Positions 21,845 to 32,889 of a stretch of 64,000 nucleotides of DNA are shown here, piece after piece. The DNA is from Elmis aenea (Eukaryota; Arthropoda; Insecta; Coleoptera; Elmidae): contig OX393577.1 in the NCBI GenBank assembly GCA_947652605.1, positions 36,273,466 to 36,337,465 of the forward strand, read 5' to 3'. Position 1 is the first letter of the stretch; the number at the start of each line of letters is the position of its first letter. The notes below the pieces were generated by a model. The model saw only the letters and a list, made by a program, of their open reading frames with translations. It did not search any database and was not told the origin of the DNA. The position numbers were made by a program, and so were the translations under genes.

Positions 21845-24800
21845 TTACAGTACATATTCGTTGTATTTTGCTGGCATCCGAACTCTTCTTTTCGGAACCT
21901 CCGGCAACTCCTCATCACTGTCTGTCCCACTGAGATCGTCTTTGTCATCTTCATGGTTTTTATATATTTTCATTTGAGAAACATGAGCGGTGGTATTTAG
22001 CCCTTGTTTGCCTCTGCCGCTGTTCACCTGCGAAATTCGATAAGTATCAGCAGGAAGAATTCCAGTAATCACCATCGGCCCCTTGTATCGTGGTTGTGTC
22101 TTCGTGCTCTCGCCCGTCGCAACTGGGTTGATTTTCACCACTACAATGTCTCCGATCTGATATTTCACGCCCATGTATCTTTTTTTGTCATATTGTTCCT
22201 TCTGGCCCACTTGTTTATTTATGATATTTTCTCTAATTTCAGCTTGTATTTTTGGTGGTGGTCTCCATTCGTCATCCTTCGTCCCTGTGACTTCTCTCAT
22301 TTTTCCATCATAGAATCTTGGTGTGAATCCATACAATGCTTCGAAGGCAGAATGTCCTGTTGTGTTGTTTTCAGCGGTATTCATATCTCGTTCCATTTCC
22401 GAAACGTGTTGATCCCAAACATTCTCATCCAGCGTAGACATCATCATTGGTAGGATTATTCGATTACATCTTTCTACAGCGCCATTTGCCTGTGGGTGTC
22501 TGGCACTATTTAGGGTATGGTGGATCCCATTTGTGTCCGTAAACTTCCTAAATTCTTCCCCTGTAAATGCCGTTCCTCGGTCACTTACAATAATTTTGGG
22601 TAATCCATAACCTAAAACAAATTTTTCTATTTCCCTAGTCGTTGTGTTGCTTCTCGTATCTGGCACTGGGTAAATTTTTACGAACTTCGTCAAGGCGTCT
22701 GTTACTATTAACAAATACGCGTTTCCATCATCCGTCACTGGGAATGGTCCCAAATGATCCATATGTATTCTTTCGAAAGGCCTCTTTGGTGGTGGTATTG
22801 GGTGTAACAAGCCTGGTTTCTTTCCCCCTGGTACCTTGGAAAATAAGCACTCCACACATCCACCAATATGATACTTAACGTATCTCCGCATGCTTCGAAA
22901 CCAGTAGTGCTTTAATATTCTGGCTACGGTCTTGTCCAATGAAAAGTGTCCCATCAAATCATGGTAACGAACGGTAATGCTTTTTCGCATACTATCAGGT
23001 AGTACATAAAGTCGTCGTTTTTCTTTCTTCACCAAAACCTCTCTGAACAAGCGACCATCTACCCATACATAGTCTTTAACCTGAGCGTCTTCATCCTTCG
23101 TACGTACAGCCTTCTTTAACAACTCGATAATCCGTCGTAAACGTTCATCGCCAGCTTGTACCAACTCAATCCAAAGTTCCTCGCCAACACATTGGAATAC
23201 ACTTGCACTTAACCGTTTGTCAATGATATAGTCGGTCGTGTCAGACTTTTCTTCTGTCGGAGCTCGACTTAAGGCATCTACATGTTTCATAACTTTCCCG
23301 GGCCTATGCACCAGTTTATATGAATATTCACTTAAGGTGTTAAGCCACCTCGCGATTTGTGCGTTTCCGGTCTTTTTCTCATTTATGTGAATGAGACAGG
23401 CACAATCAGTCACGATAGTAAAATTTATAGGTAATAGAAACGAACGTAATCTTTCCACGCACCACACTATGGCATATAGTTCGAGCCTACTCGAATGATA
23501 CAAAGCTTCAACGTCAGTAGTTTTTTTGGATACACAATACACAAGTCTGAGTTTTTTATCTTCCCCGGCTTGTAACAACACACCCGCTAGTCCAGCTGAT
23601 GATGCATCTGTATGCAGTTCTGTGTATGATGTTGGGTCGTACAACTTCAAAACTGGTTGGCGAACAAGTGCTGTCCTTAAATCTTCGAATGCAATTTGCT
23701 GCTGTTTCTCCCATACGAACTTCACTTCGGATCTTGTTAACTGAGTTAGAGGTCGCGCCCGCACTGCATAGTTTTCAATAAATTTTCTAAAGAACCCGGT
23801 TAGTCCTATGAACCTGCGAATCTCTGGTACGTTGTTCGGCGTAGGGAATTTTCTGATCGCTTCCGTTTTTGCAATTCCTGGTCGCACACCCTGTGCCGAA
23901 ACTACTAAGCCCAAATATTCAACCTCGAGTTTACCAAATTCGCACTTTGACAACTTTAGCGTTAATTTCGCCTCCTTAAGAGCTCTCAAAACACCTTCCA
24001 ATCGGAATAGCATATCGGTCCAATCTCTCGCCGGAATTAGTATGTCATCCAAATAGTTTACCACTAATTTGTTACGCAAGTTTTTCAAAACTATATTCAT
24101 TAGTCTTTGAAACTCATACGGAGCATTCCTAAGTCCAAAACTCATTCGCTGAAACATACCGCTTCCATCTTCAGTAATAAAAGCAGATTTATTTTTAGCT
24201 TCTTCAGTTAATGGCACCTGAAGGTACCCATTACTCAGATCCAGGATCGTATAAATTTTGCTGCCAGCTAACGTCTCAAACTGCTCGTCTAATATTGGGA
24301 TTGGATAGTTTATTGCGGCTGTTTGTAGGTTCAGTTTTCGATAGTCAACTACCATTCTTTTTTCACCGTTCTTTTTACTAACTAGTAACACTGGCGATGC
24401 ATATTCACTATTTGTATCAGTAACTATACCTACTCTTCGGTATTCACTAACAATCTTATTTATTTCTTCTCGATCTTTAGCAGACGTCCTGTACGGTTTG
24501 CAACGGACTGGCACACCTGAATCTTTTATATCAACTTCTACCAAGTCTGTACCACCTAGTTCGTCCAAACTTAACGCGAAACACTCCCGGAACTTATTCA
24601 GCAAATTCACCAATTCATTAACTTGTACTTTAGTCAACGTCTTGTCCACCTTCAGTTGGTTTGGCTCGATCCTACTCCATGGTCGAGTTTTATGTTCTTC
24701 TGATACCATTGCACACATATCTTTCACAACTTCAGTATTGTTCGTATCACGCGGTAATTTACCGATAATTTCGCCGTCGTGTAGTACAATTTCTTTTGCA

Positions 24801-26335
24801 CTGGTGTTCCGGACCTGCACCTCAACCGTATCACCCCCGTTATTGTCCAGTCCTATCTTAATTAAATTAATTGTCCCTGGCGAAATGCAAAAATTGTCCT
24901 TCACCGTTATGTTTTCACGCATATCCGGCACTTCTAATTTTAATTCACGAAACGGGTCTTGGTCCGCGTAACCGAAAGTTAGCACATCTTTAATTTTGGC
25001 ATACGCAATATGTGTTTGTTCTGTAAATGGTCGTCCTATTAACACGTCCACATCCTGCGCTGTTTCCGGCACCTTCCATAACGACACCACATCCGATGTT
25101 ACGCCGTCAATTTCTAAAATTGTTTCTACCTTTTCGGTGCACTTTAGTGCCGGTTTCGACATGTTTCCGAATGCATAGATTGCCAACTCACCCTGGCTTA
25201 ATTTAAAATTATGTCTGTCCACACAGTCCGACCGTATGGTACACACCGCACTCCCAAAGTCAATCAGCCCTGACACTTTAACTCGTCCATTTATTTTCAC
25301 CCTTTTTATAAACTTAGACCCCGAATTTGGTTCTATTAGAGGCGACACCACAGTTAACACCGATCTTTTTTCCGTTTGTCGTACCACTCTTGGGCAGTTA
25401 CGTTTTATGTGTCCAAACTGATTACATTTGAAGCATCGGGGTTCTCCTTTTTCATTATACGTTGGCACTGGGGGACTCGTCCTGTTGCCCGATGACGCGC
25501 CTCTCATCGCTGTCGTATCATTCCCGCGCATTCGTTCCCACGTCATGATATCTTTTAAAAGTTCTTCGAGGTCATAGTGTGCGGCCACACTTAAATTGGC
25601 AGCTGCTTCCTTCGCGTATAGTCCTTTCAGTATCTCTTCCTTTGTTTGGCTCATCGTTAAATTAACATTACTACACAGTTTTTGTTTTTCCAGGAAATAA
25701 GCCATCGTATTTTCTCCGGGCTTTTGCTTTCTCTGTTTCATTTTGTCCCACTTTTCCGATAGTGTACTCGCATGTATAAAGGTTCTTCTGAACTTGCCCT
25801 CGAAATCGTTCCAATCTCTAATTTCGCCCCGACGTGCAAGATACCAATCCAGCGCTGCACCCCGAAGGTTCGTTTGGGCTGTTTCTAATTTTATCGCTTC
25901 CGGCCATCTGAACAACCTAGCCGTCGCGTTTACACCCCCGATCCACTCCTCTGCTCTCATTGAGCCCTCAAGTCCGGTGAATGTACCGATGTTTCGGTTT
26001 AAATCCGGCATCACTTGAAAATTTAGCGCGTTGTCATTTGTCGTTCCCGCCGCCATCTGTCCGACAAGGCCTGTAACGTTGGTAACTGCAGCCATTAACT
26101 CGTTGATCGACTGCGCCTGCGCCGCAACCACGGACATTAATTCTCCGGTGGGGTATTCCCCTACGCATTTCTTGTTACTATTTCCCTGTCCACTCGTCGT
26201 GGTCCTACAGGATCCTTCATCACTGGAGTCCTGATCCTCTGGACCTAACTTTGTCGATGTCGCACTAGGTACCCACGATTCACTACCCGCAGCCATTTTA
26301 TCGGCGTCCATATTTTTCGCAAACTGCGAAGTCAT
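21845..26335 (-). CDS. Gag-Pol polyprotein of Ty3/gypsy element
   Basis: A single 1496-residue frame, so Gag and Pol are fused without a frameshift. Order: Gag with a CCHC zinc knuckle (C-F-K-C-N-Q-F-G-H, about residue 302); aspartic protease (L-I-D-F-G-S-A, about 360); reverse transcriptase with Y-L-D-D (about 760); RNase H (H-T-D-A-S, about 908); integrase with an H-H-C-C zinc site (H-D-L-M-G-H, then C-V-E-C, about 1125-1160) and catalytic D (H-M-D-H-L-G, about 1192), D (V-S-D-R-G, about 1252) and E (G-A-V-E-R, about 1287, 35 residues after the second D). The protease motif is D-F-G where the family has D-[ST]-G; all other key residues are present. It copies element RNA into DNA and integrates it. 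No envelope follows. Confidence 0.95.
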   Translation of the reverse strand: MTSQFAKNMDADKMAAGSESWVPSATSTKLGPEDQDSSDEGSCRTTTSGQGNSNKKCVGEYPTGELMSVVAAQAQSINELMAAVTNVTGLVGQMAAGTTNDNALNFQVMPDLNRNIGTFTGLEGSMRAEEWIGGVNATARLFRWPEAIKLETAQTNLRGAALDWYLARRGEIRDWNDFEGKFRRTFIHASTLSEKWDKMKQRKQKPGENTMAYFLEKQKLCSNVNLTMSQTKEEILKGLYAKEAAANLSVAAHYDLEELLKDIMTWERMRGNDTTAMRGASSGNRTSPPVPTYNEKGEPRCFKCNQFGHIKRNCPRVVRQTEKRSVLTVVSPLIEPNSGSKFIKRVKINGRVKVSGLIDFGSAVCTIRSDCVDRHNFKLSQGELAIYAFGNMSKPALKCTEKVETILEIDGVTSDVVSLWKVPETAQDVDVLIGRPFTEQTHIAYAKIKDVLTFGYADQDPFRELKLEVPDMRENITVKDNFCISPGTINLIKIGLDNNGGDTVEVQVRNTSAKEIVLHDGEIIGKLPRDTNNTEVVKDMCAMVSEEHKTRPWSRIEPNQLKVDKTLTKVQVNELVNLLNKFRECFALSLDELGGTDLVEVDIKDSGVPVRCKPYRTSAKDREEINKIVSEYRRVGIVTDTNSEYASPVLLVSKKNGEKRMVVDYRKLNLQTAAINYPIPILDEQFETLAGSKIYTILDLSNGYLQVPLTEEAKNKSAFITEDGSGMFQRMSFGLRNAPYEFQRLMNIVLKNLRNKLVVNYLDDILIPARDWTDMLFRLEGVLRALKEAKLTLKLSKCEFGKLEVEYLGLVVSAQGVRPGIAKTEAIRKFPTPNNVPEIRRFIGLTGFFRKFIENYAVRARPLTQLTRSEVKFVWEKQQQIAFEDLRTALVRQPVLKLYDPTSYTELHTDASSAGLAGVLLQAGEDKKLRLVYCVSKKTTDVEALYHSSRLELYAIVWCVERLRSFLLPINFTIVTDCACLIHINEKKTGNAQIARWLNTLSEYSYKLVHRPGKVMKHVDALSRAPTEEKSDTTDYIIDKRLSASVFQCVGEELWIELVQAGDERLRRIIELLKKAVRTKDEDAQVKDYVWVDGRLFREVLVKKEKRRLYVLPDSMRKSITVRYHDLMGHFSLDKTVARILKHYWFRSMRRYVKYHIGGCVECLFSKVPGGKKPGLLHPIPPPKRPFERIHMDHLGPFPVTDDGNAYLLIVTDALTKFVKIYPVPDTRSNTTTREIEKFVLGYGLPKIIVSDRGTAFTGEEFRKFTDTNGIHHTLNSARHPQANGAVERCNRIILPMMMSTLDENVWDQHVSEMERDMNTAENNTTGHSAFEALYGFTPRFYDGKMREVTGTKDDEWRPPPKIQAEIRENIINKQVGQKEQYDKKRYMGVKYQIGDIVVVKINPVATGESTKTQPRYKGPMVITGILPADTYRISQVNSGRGKQGLNTTAHVSQMKIYKNHEDDKDDLSGTDSDEELPEVPKRRVRMPAKYNEYVL

Positions 26336-26403
26336 TGAATACTGCGTAGTTTCTCGTAACGTATAAAATCGTCAGAATATCACAGAAAATCCCACTTCTG
26401 ATG

Positions 26404-26695
26404 TGTAAAGAAAGTTCACTTTATTCTTTTAATCCTTTTATTTATTCTCAAACTTTAAATAAACACTAAACAATTAACCATTTGTAAATCAAGTCTTACT
26501 TCTTTAACTGTAACCCAACTAGCTGCACTCTACACGTGCCCTGTTGCAGTCTCGAACTCCCCGTTCAGACTGCTCGTTTTTCCTCCTGTTGCCAGCCTCT
26601 AGTCCTGCCAACCCCCTCTCCCGTACCAAACTAAAAAACACTATATACTACCAAATACATACAAAATACATACTACAAAAATAAAATTGTTTACA
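26404..26695 (-). repeat. 5' LTR of the gypsy element
   Basis: Same 292 bases as the other LTR with no difference I can find. It carries the element promoter and drives transcription leftwards, away from the THAP/P gene whose start codon lies 338 bases to the right. The minus-strand sequence just inside it contains AGAAGTGGGATTTTC, which may be the primer-binding region; I could not assign the tRNA. Confidence 0.95.
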
Positions 26696-27033
26696 CATTT
26701 TTAAAGTATTTATGTTTAAATCAAATTTTTACACTAGTTAACGTTACAATGATTGAACCGTGCTGTTATTGGTAAGTAGAATTCAGATCTCTGGATACTG
26801 TAGGCTTGTGCTTTTTTATTTCTAGTAATTGGGCATTATTTGCAGGGCGTTTTAGTGATACTAATTTTTCCGCCACCAATGCATTAACTACTTGCCGCCG
26901 AAATTGTTTATGGGATATGGTATTCATTTGAAGTTTATTAGAAATTAACTACGCTTGCATCGAGAAAGTAAAACATTCTCTGCCACCATTTATGAATTTT
27001 GCGATCTAATAATATCAGAGCTTATCAGTAACA

Positions 27034-30000
27034 ATGAATATCAATAGAAAGTGTGTAGTAGATGGTTGCAGTTTTAAAGGAGGCCACATGCACACTTTTC
27101 CCAACCCAAAAACAGACCTTCAGCGCTTTAAACATTGGGTTGCAGCATGTGGAAATACCAGTTTATCCAGTCTTCCGACAAACAATATCTATCCTTCCAA
27201 GCGGATATGCCATGCTCATTTTGAAAATAATTTTGTACTTGAAAATTTCAAACTTACAGTAAATGCTATTCCGACCTTACAGTTGCCTGGTGAGTTAACA
27301 TTTTTACTCCTATTTATATCAAATTATTATTAAAAATTGTACTTGCATAACATCATATAAACAAATAACTTTATATTGACAGGTATTGTTCAACCAAGAG
27401 CTTCTTGCAGCTCATGCAGTTTAAGCTCAACCCCATCTTCAACTGTATCACTGCCACTTCAGTTGACAGCAACTTCGGAAGCTGCACTTTCATGTATATA
27501 TGATATTACTGTTCCATTTGAAACCGATTTATCTCCTAGACAACACAGATATGCAAGCGAAGAGGAGAAAAGAAAGCAAGAGCACATGGAAGGTTAGTGT
27601 ATGTAAAATAAGTTAAAAAATAGAATCATGTTTTACCGCTTGTTTTAAGTTAAAGCTGAGATTTAATAATTTTCAGATGACATTGTTCCTTCAACTTCAT
27701 CTCAACAAGGGTCTTATCACATTGAGGAGGTGTTTAGATCTATGCCAGGTATTATTTATATGCTATTAATGTAATACAATAATTTTGGGTTAGCTTATAA
27801 TAAGATGATTTCATTGGTGGATTTTTTACAGTGTCCAAAAGCCCAAGTATGCTCACACCACATCCAGCAAAGAGTTTAGTGAAACGTAAGTGTTTTATTA
27901 TTTTTATGTGTACAGGATGTGTAAATAGATGAGTAACTTTAACATAGCCATGTTTCAAGTCAAAAAAACATTGATCTAAAAATACTAATACATTGACAGC
28001 TCATTAAAGAAATTGCTATCCATTTTCATGAAAACAATGTGTACATAAATTTATACTCAGTAGAATGTTTTATTAATAAAATGTTTTTTTTCTTTATTAG
28101 GTCCGCTTCTTAGTCTTGTGGGAGTGACTCAAATAGGGGAACTTCAGCCCAAAGCAAGAGTGTTTTATCAAGAAGCAGCCAAAATTCGAAAACATGTTAA
28201 ACGGCTTCAAAGACGTAACCTATCATTTAAAAGGCGTTTAAATCTGGCAAATAAGTTTTCCAAAAGTGATAATTTCCAATCTTTGACCAAAAATTTAACA
28301 CCAACTGTAACTCGGTTTATTCAGTCCCAATTGGAAAATGCTCCTAAGAAGATAAAAGGTAGAAGCTATACCTTAGAGGACAAGATTTTGGCTTTGGCAT
28401 TATACAAACGTAGTCCCAAAGGATATAGATTTTTGTCAAAAATATTTGCATTGCCGTCACCAGATCTTCTTCGAAAATTATTATCTGTTGTTCCTGTTTA
28501 TCCTGGAATCTGTGAGCCGGTATTTAGAAATCTGAATTTGCAAGCAGCTAAAATGCGACAAAGAGATAAACATTGTGTCCTGTTGTTCGATGAAATGGCA
28601 ATACAGCCTTATTTTCATTTTCTCAAACATCAAAATTTTGTAGAAGGGCTTGTGGATGATGGTTGTCGCCGAACTTTAGACATAGCTGACCACGTTCAAG
28701 TTTTTATGTTGCGTGGCATTTTTAAAAGATGGAAGCAACCTGTTGCCTACAAGTTTTGTAAATCCACCGCAACAGCAGCTGACATTGTGCGTTTCTATAA
28801 GGGCATCGTTAGGGCAGCTCGAGCTGCTGGTCTCAATATTATAGCTTCAGTGTGTGACCAAGGCGCAACAAATGTCAAAGCTATAAAAATGCTTAAGGAT
28901 GAGACTGTGCGGAATGCTAATATTAATAATGTAATTGAGCATAATGATATAATACGCATCGATGGAGATATGATTATACCATTATTTGATCCACCCCATC
29001 TTTTAAAATGCTTGCGCAACAACCTATTAACGAAAAACTTGAGTTATCAAATTGATGGAAAGGCAAAACTGGCAAAATGGTCCCATATTGAAGATGCTTA
29101 CCATATAGATAGTAGCAGTGGAAAATTGAGAGTAATGCCCAAACTTACCGATTATCATGTAGTTCCCAAGAAAATCAGAAAAATGAAAGTTTCTATGTGC
29201 TCTCAAATCTTTAGTAGATCTGTTGCAGCTGCCATGACTTTGATGAGCCGCAGTGCATCTCAAAGTGTAGAGGGTTTACGGAAGATGGTACCTGAAGCTC
29301 AGGATACTGCTGATTTGTGTTTGTTTCTCGATGAACTGTTTGACAGTGTGAATGGAGGCATTGGTTATCGTGCTAGAGGAAAGCGCTTGCAATTGCCTGT
29401 TTCAAGGAAATCAGAACACGTGAAATTTTGGTACAAAGCAATCAAGGTTTTAAAAACGTTAAAATTTATTCCACGAAAACCATCTGATCGCAGCAAACCC
29501 CCTGTAATAGATAATTGGGTAACTACTGTGAAAGGGTTTCAGTTAATCCAACAAACCCTAAAAAATCTTGGGCATGAAACTTTTGCTGCCAGGGTGTTTA
29601 ACCAAGATCCACTGGAAAATTTTTTTGGCCAAGTGCGTCAGCATGGTGTTAGGAATACAAATCCTACATGCGCAGCATTTGGGCCATTTTTTAAAACTTT
29701 ACTGGTCAACAACTTTGCCACGGTCCATTCTCCTGGGTCAAATTGTGAAAAAGACGATTGTCAGTCACTTCTGGTTCCACTACAACAATTCGTTACACAG
29801 GGTGTCGCACAATCTCCAGAACCTGAAGATTGGATCCCACCAGCTGTTCCTGAAAACTTTGAGCCAGCAAAACCTTTAGAATTATCTGCAATAGGGTATG
29901 TGAGTGGATTTGTTGCAAAAAATGTGTTACCTAAGTTTTTGAACTGTGCCGTTTGTTTACACAATATTTTACATTCAGGTGAACTTTCTGTAGCACATGC

Positions 30001-30370
30001 ATTTATTTCTTTGAAAGAACTGGATGAAAATATTAGACTTAAATATTGTTCCATTAATTTAATTAACGTTTTATGTAGTATGTACAACTACGCAAATTTT
30101 TTGTTGCCTTTAATTTTACATAAAAAACGAATTTCAGTTCTACTACATTCCTTCATTATAAAACATGTACATTTCAATTTTGAACGGTGTAGTCACACTG
30201 ATAATTTCATTGATACTTTAATATCTAGTTTTTGTAATTTTTTAATATATAATTATATTAATAAACTTAACAGGCTGTTATCTGGAAAGCAGGAGCTCCC
30301 TGTTAAACCAGATTGTTTGCAAAAGGCAGCATATATGTTGTTTAACCAACGTCTAAAGAGACGTTTGTAG
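27034..30370 (+). CDS. THAP-domain P-element-type transposase, five exons
   Basis: Exons 27034-27289, 27383-27592, 27677-27748, 27832-27885 and 28101-30370 join with GT-AG introns, all phase 1, giving an open 953-residue protein. Residues 1-85 form a THAP zinc finger: C7, C12, C59, H62, W35 and the A-I-P-T-L box near 78-82. A linker with low-complexity serine and threonine follows. The catalytic part has the P-transposase motifs L-L-F-D-E-M (D361), C-D-Q-G-A-T-N (D450), F-D-P-P-H-L-L-K (about 494, GTP-binding insertion) and D-P-L-E-N-F-F-G (E703). It should bind and cut DNA in the nucleus. Length fits vertebrate THAP9 better than Drosophila P (751). It is either an intact P-superfamily transposon gene or a domesticated copy; no certain terminal repeats were found. 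Other starts are possible. Confidence 0.9.
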
Positions 30371-30496
30371 GACTATATACAGTGTTTGAATTAATTTGTG
30401 ATTTTTAGCCAGTACTATCGTACTGTTTGTAACGATTTTCCGTAATGGTTGTTAAAGGTGTTATTTAATTATGTTATGCCGGTACTTCAATAAGTG

Positions 30497-30506
30497 AATA
30501 AATAAA
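30497..30506 (+). promoter_or_regulatory. Polyadenylation signal of the THAP/P gene
   Basis: Two overlapping AATAAA hexamers lie about 127 bases after the stop codon. They are the first good candidates for the 3' end of this transcript. Confidence 0.55.
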
Positions 30507-31772
30507 TATTTAAAAAACGGAAGGATATCCGTAGATCTGTTTATTCACAAACATTCTACTAGTCGTTATTTACAACATAATATTTATCATTTTTCTCTTG
30601 AAGCTTAAACGTATATATTTCATGTATTTTTACGATTTTGTCTTTAAGTGTCCATGATTCTAATTTGCATTTGTTATAATAAATTGCTTTATGAAAATAA
30701 CTTAAATGTTGTATTAAAAATATCAAAATGCTGTATAAAAAAGTATACATGTGTAACAAAATTGTTTACATTATATATTGTATCAATTATACCACTATGC
30801 TTAAAGCATTTAAAAACTCTCTTACTGAACTAAACAGAGGGCTCATAGCAATATGCATTAGCAATGACTAAAATTTGGTCCTATCTTATGGAACACTAAA
30901 ATTAAATATATTATATAGCATTTAAATTTTACCAAATGCATTTTATTGCTTCATGTAGCATTAGGATATTTTATATAGCATTTAAATTTATCAGTTTGCG
31001 TTTTTAATGTATTAGAGCGTTTTGTTAACCTGTGTATCCTTTGGAATGTTATGTATAGTAGTTCTATATTGCAATCAGATTTTTATAGAGCAAATAAATT
31101 GTTCTCTATTGTAAATATTGTATTGTCCTGTTCCTACAATATATGTATGTTATATTATTTATTGTTTTATTGCATCACTATTTCTCTTTAAATTTCGCAA
31201 GCAATTACTATTTAATTTTGTTCAAGGGTTTTTATTATGGCGAGTCTAAATGTTAATTTGAAAGATTTGGTCATTTTGTAAAAAAAACATTAAGACTTGT
31301 TGCTATTCAATGAAAATCTTCCGACAGCAAAATTAATTAGTAATTGTGATTCTCAAAAACATTAAAAATCAAATCACAGGAGCGTTCAAAATTCCCGCGT
31401 TTTAGTACCCCTCCCTGACAAGGGATGGCGATGTACGGGACCAGTCGTTACTTAGGAACTTCGTGTTCTATATTAGCTATCAGGGGGGTGGAACTGCTAT
31501 ATGCAATGCTGTTCCGTATTTCGATTTAGTACCAAGCGGACTATCCAGGTGGCGCTAGTGAAAATGTTTAAAATAGTTACAGATTCCATTAATTTAAGTA
31601 GGGGAACAATCACACACATTATTATGATTGGTTGCTAACACAGTAGCGCAGAAATTTAAATTTAAAATGAATATAGATACCGGGCGTCACCTGTCATTTA
31701 TTATAAAGTGAAAAGTAAAAATTTCATCTGCGTAATATAAAATATTTTTAAAAAGTTAAGAAAACATTAAAC
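30507..31772. other. Region with repeated TATATAGCATTTAAATTT motif
   Basis: No gene. Between about 30880 and 31140 the words TATATAGCATTTAAATTT, AAATGCATTTTATTGC and TTTTATAGAGCAAAT recur. Similar words (TATAAAATAACCGAACGC and others) occur at 39940-40110, 40200-40258 and 40876-40960. They could be subterminal repeats of a transposon. The stretch 31400-31560 is less AT-rich and unassigned. Confidence 0.4.
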
Positions 31773-32085
31773 ATGAAAACAAAATGTTGCATTATAAACT
31801 GCAGAAAAAACCATGCACAATTTCCCTGATCCCCATCGCGAGCCTGCTCGGTACAATAATTGGGTTGTGGCTACTGCAAATCCTAAAATTACAGGAAAAG
31901 ACCCAGCAATGGTTAATAGACATTTTAGGATTTGCAAATTCGGTAAGCTTAGAATAATGCCAAAATTAAATGAGTTTCATGCTTATCCGTCCAAAATTAA
32001 GAAAATAAAGGTATCAGCGTGTGCACAGGTCTTTAGTACAAGTGTTGGTGCCGCTTTAAATGTGATGAGCCGAGGTAAATTGTAA
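31773..32085 (+). pseudogene. Internally deleted THAP/P transposase copy
   Basis: It starts ATG with C-C-I-I-N-C (the first two THAP cysteines, same spacing as in the intact gene). A run of six A at 31805-31810 shifts the frame, after which M-H-N-F-P-D-P-H continues the THAP fold with a conserved tryptophan. At about codon 50 the sequence jumps to F-G-K-L-R-I-M-P-K-L, which matches the intact protein near residues 535-580 (G-K-L-R-V-M-P-K-L, then S-Q-I-F-S-R-S-V). More than 450 residues are thus missing, including two catalytic aspartates. The divergence from the neighbour shows it is a related family, not a fresh copy. A stop follows at 32083. Confidence 0.85.
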
Positions 32086-32889
32086 AGCCTAAATGGGATA
32101 AAGGAGGTGGAGTTTGAAGGATTACATACTTCAGACCTTTGTGTTTTTTTTACATTTTTTTGGTTATACATAATACATTAATTTGATTTCTTTGTAATTT
32201 TAATTTTAATTGCTCATTGTGAACAATGATCTATTATTATATGTTTAAGGGTATATAAATGCTTTTATTATATTTGCTGTATAATAAATGAATAAATGTT
32301 GTTATGTATTCGTTAATAAGTCAAATAGTTATAGTGTTTTTTTTTAGTATAAAGTACTCAACTAAATATAATTGTTTTGGGAGAATCAAGAAAGAAAAAA
32401 TGTCTAACTTTCAAATCTGTATTCAAAATACATTTTCATATTTAAAAACATTTATAATTTTCTTAATAATCCGTTGTAGATCATTATTATCTCATTTTAG
32501 CATAAAAATGTCAAAATAGTATGTAATGTGCGAGACTGATCTTTTTGCTGTAAAAATAATAATTATCAATTTATAAAAAATGTAAGGCGATATTGTAAAC
32601 CACACAAAACAAATGTTTACTATGATTTTATCCATTTAAAATGATCAGTCAGCATAATGATGACTAATTAATTATATGCTCCTTTTTTGTTATTTGTTAA
32701 CGATGTTATAGTGCTATGTACTACAGTATTATGAATATATTTTTGTGATTGTCTTAATTTTCGTTTATTTTTTGTTATTTTAATTTATAGTCGAATAATA
32801 TAATGTTTTAGTAATTCATTAAAACAGTTTTATATTGTTTTTAAATGAATATATATGTATTTTTTATTTGAAATATTTAAGTTAGGTAT
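32086..32889. other. AT-rich stretch, probable 3' part of the deleted P copy
   Basis: No coding similarity remains after the stop of the deleted THAP/P copy. The sequence is very AT-rich, with chance frames only (for example 32304-32519). Confidence 0.4.

Larger units (their letters stand above)
21482..26695 (-). mobile_element. Full-length Ty3/gypsy LTR retrotransposon
   Basis: The element is 5214 bases, oriented to the minus strand, bounded by two 292-base LTRs that I read as identical, and flanked by the 4-base duplication CATT (21478-21481 and 26696-26699). It contains one uninterrupted Gag-Pol frame and no envelope gene. Identical LTRs imply a very recent insertion, because they are copied from one template and diverge afterwards. 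It lies between the DD37D mariner and the THAP/P transposase gene, head to head with the latter. Domain order PR-RT-RH-IN is that of Ty3/gypsy. Confidence 0.96.

Noticed and set aside
22004..26234. Many plus-strand frames across the gypsy element (up to 157 codons)
   Set aside because: All are antisense shadows of Gag-Pol.
20698..31558. CACTAG-starting sequences at 20698 and (inverse) 31553 as P-element ends
   Set aside because: Only the first six bases agree, which is not more than chance over this distance.
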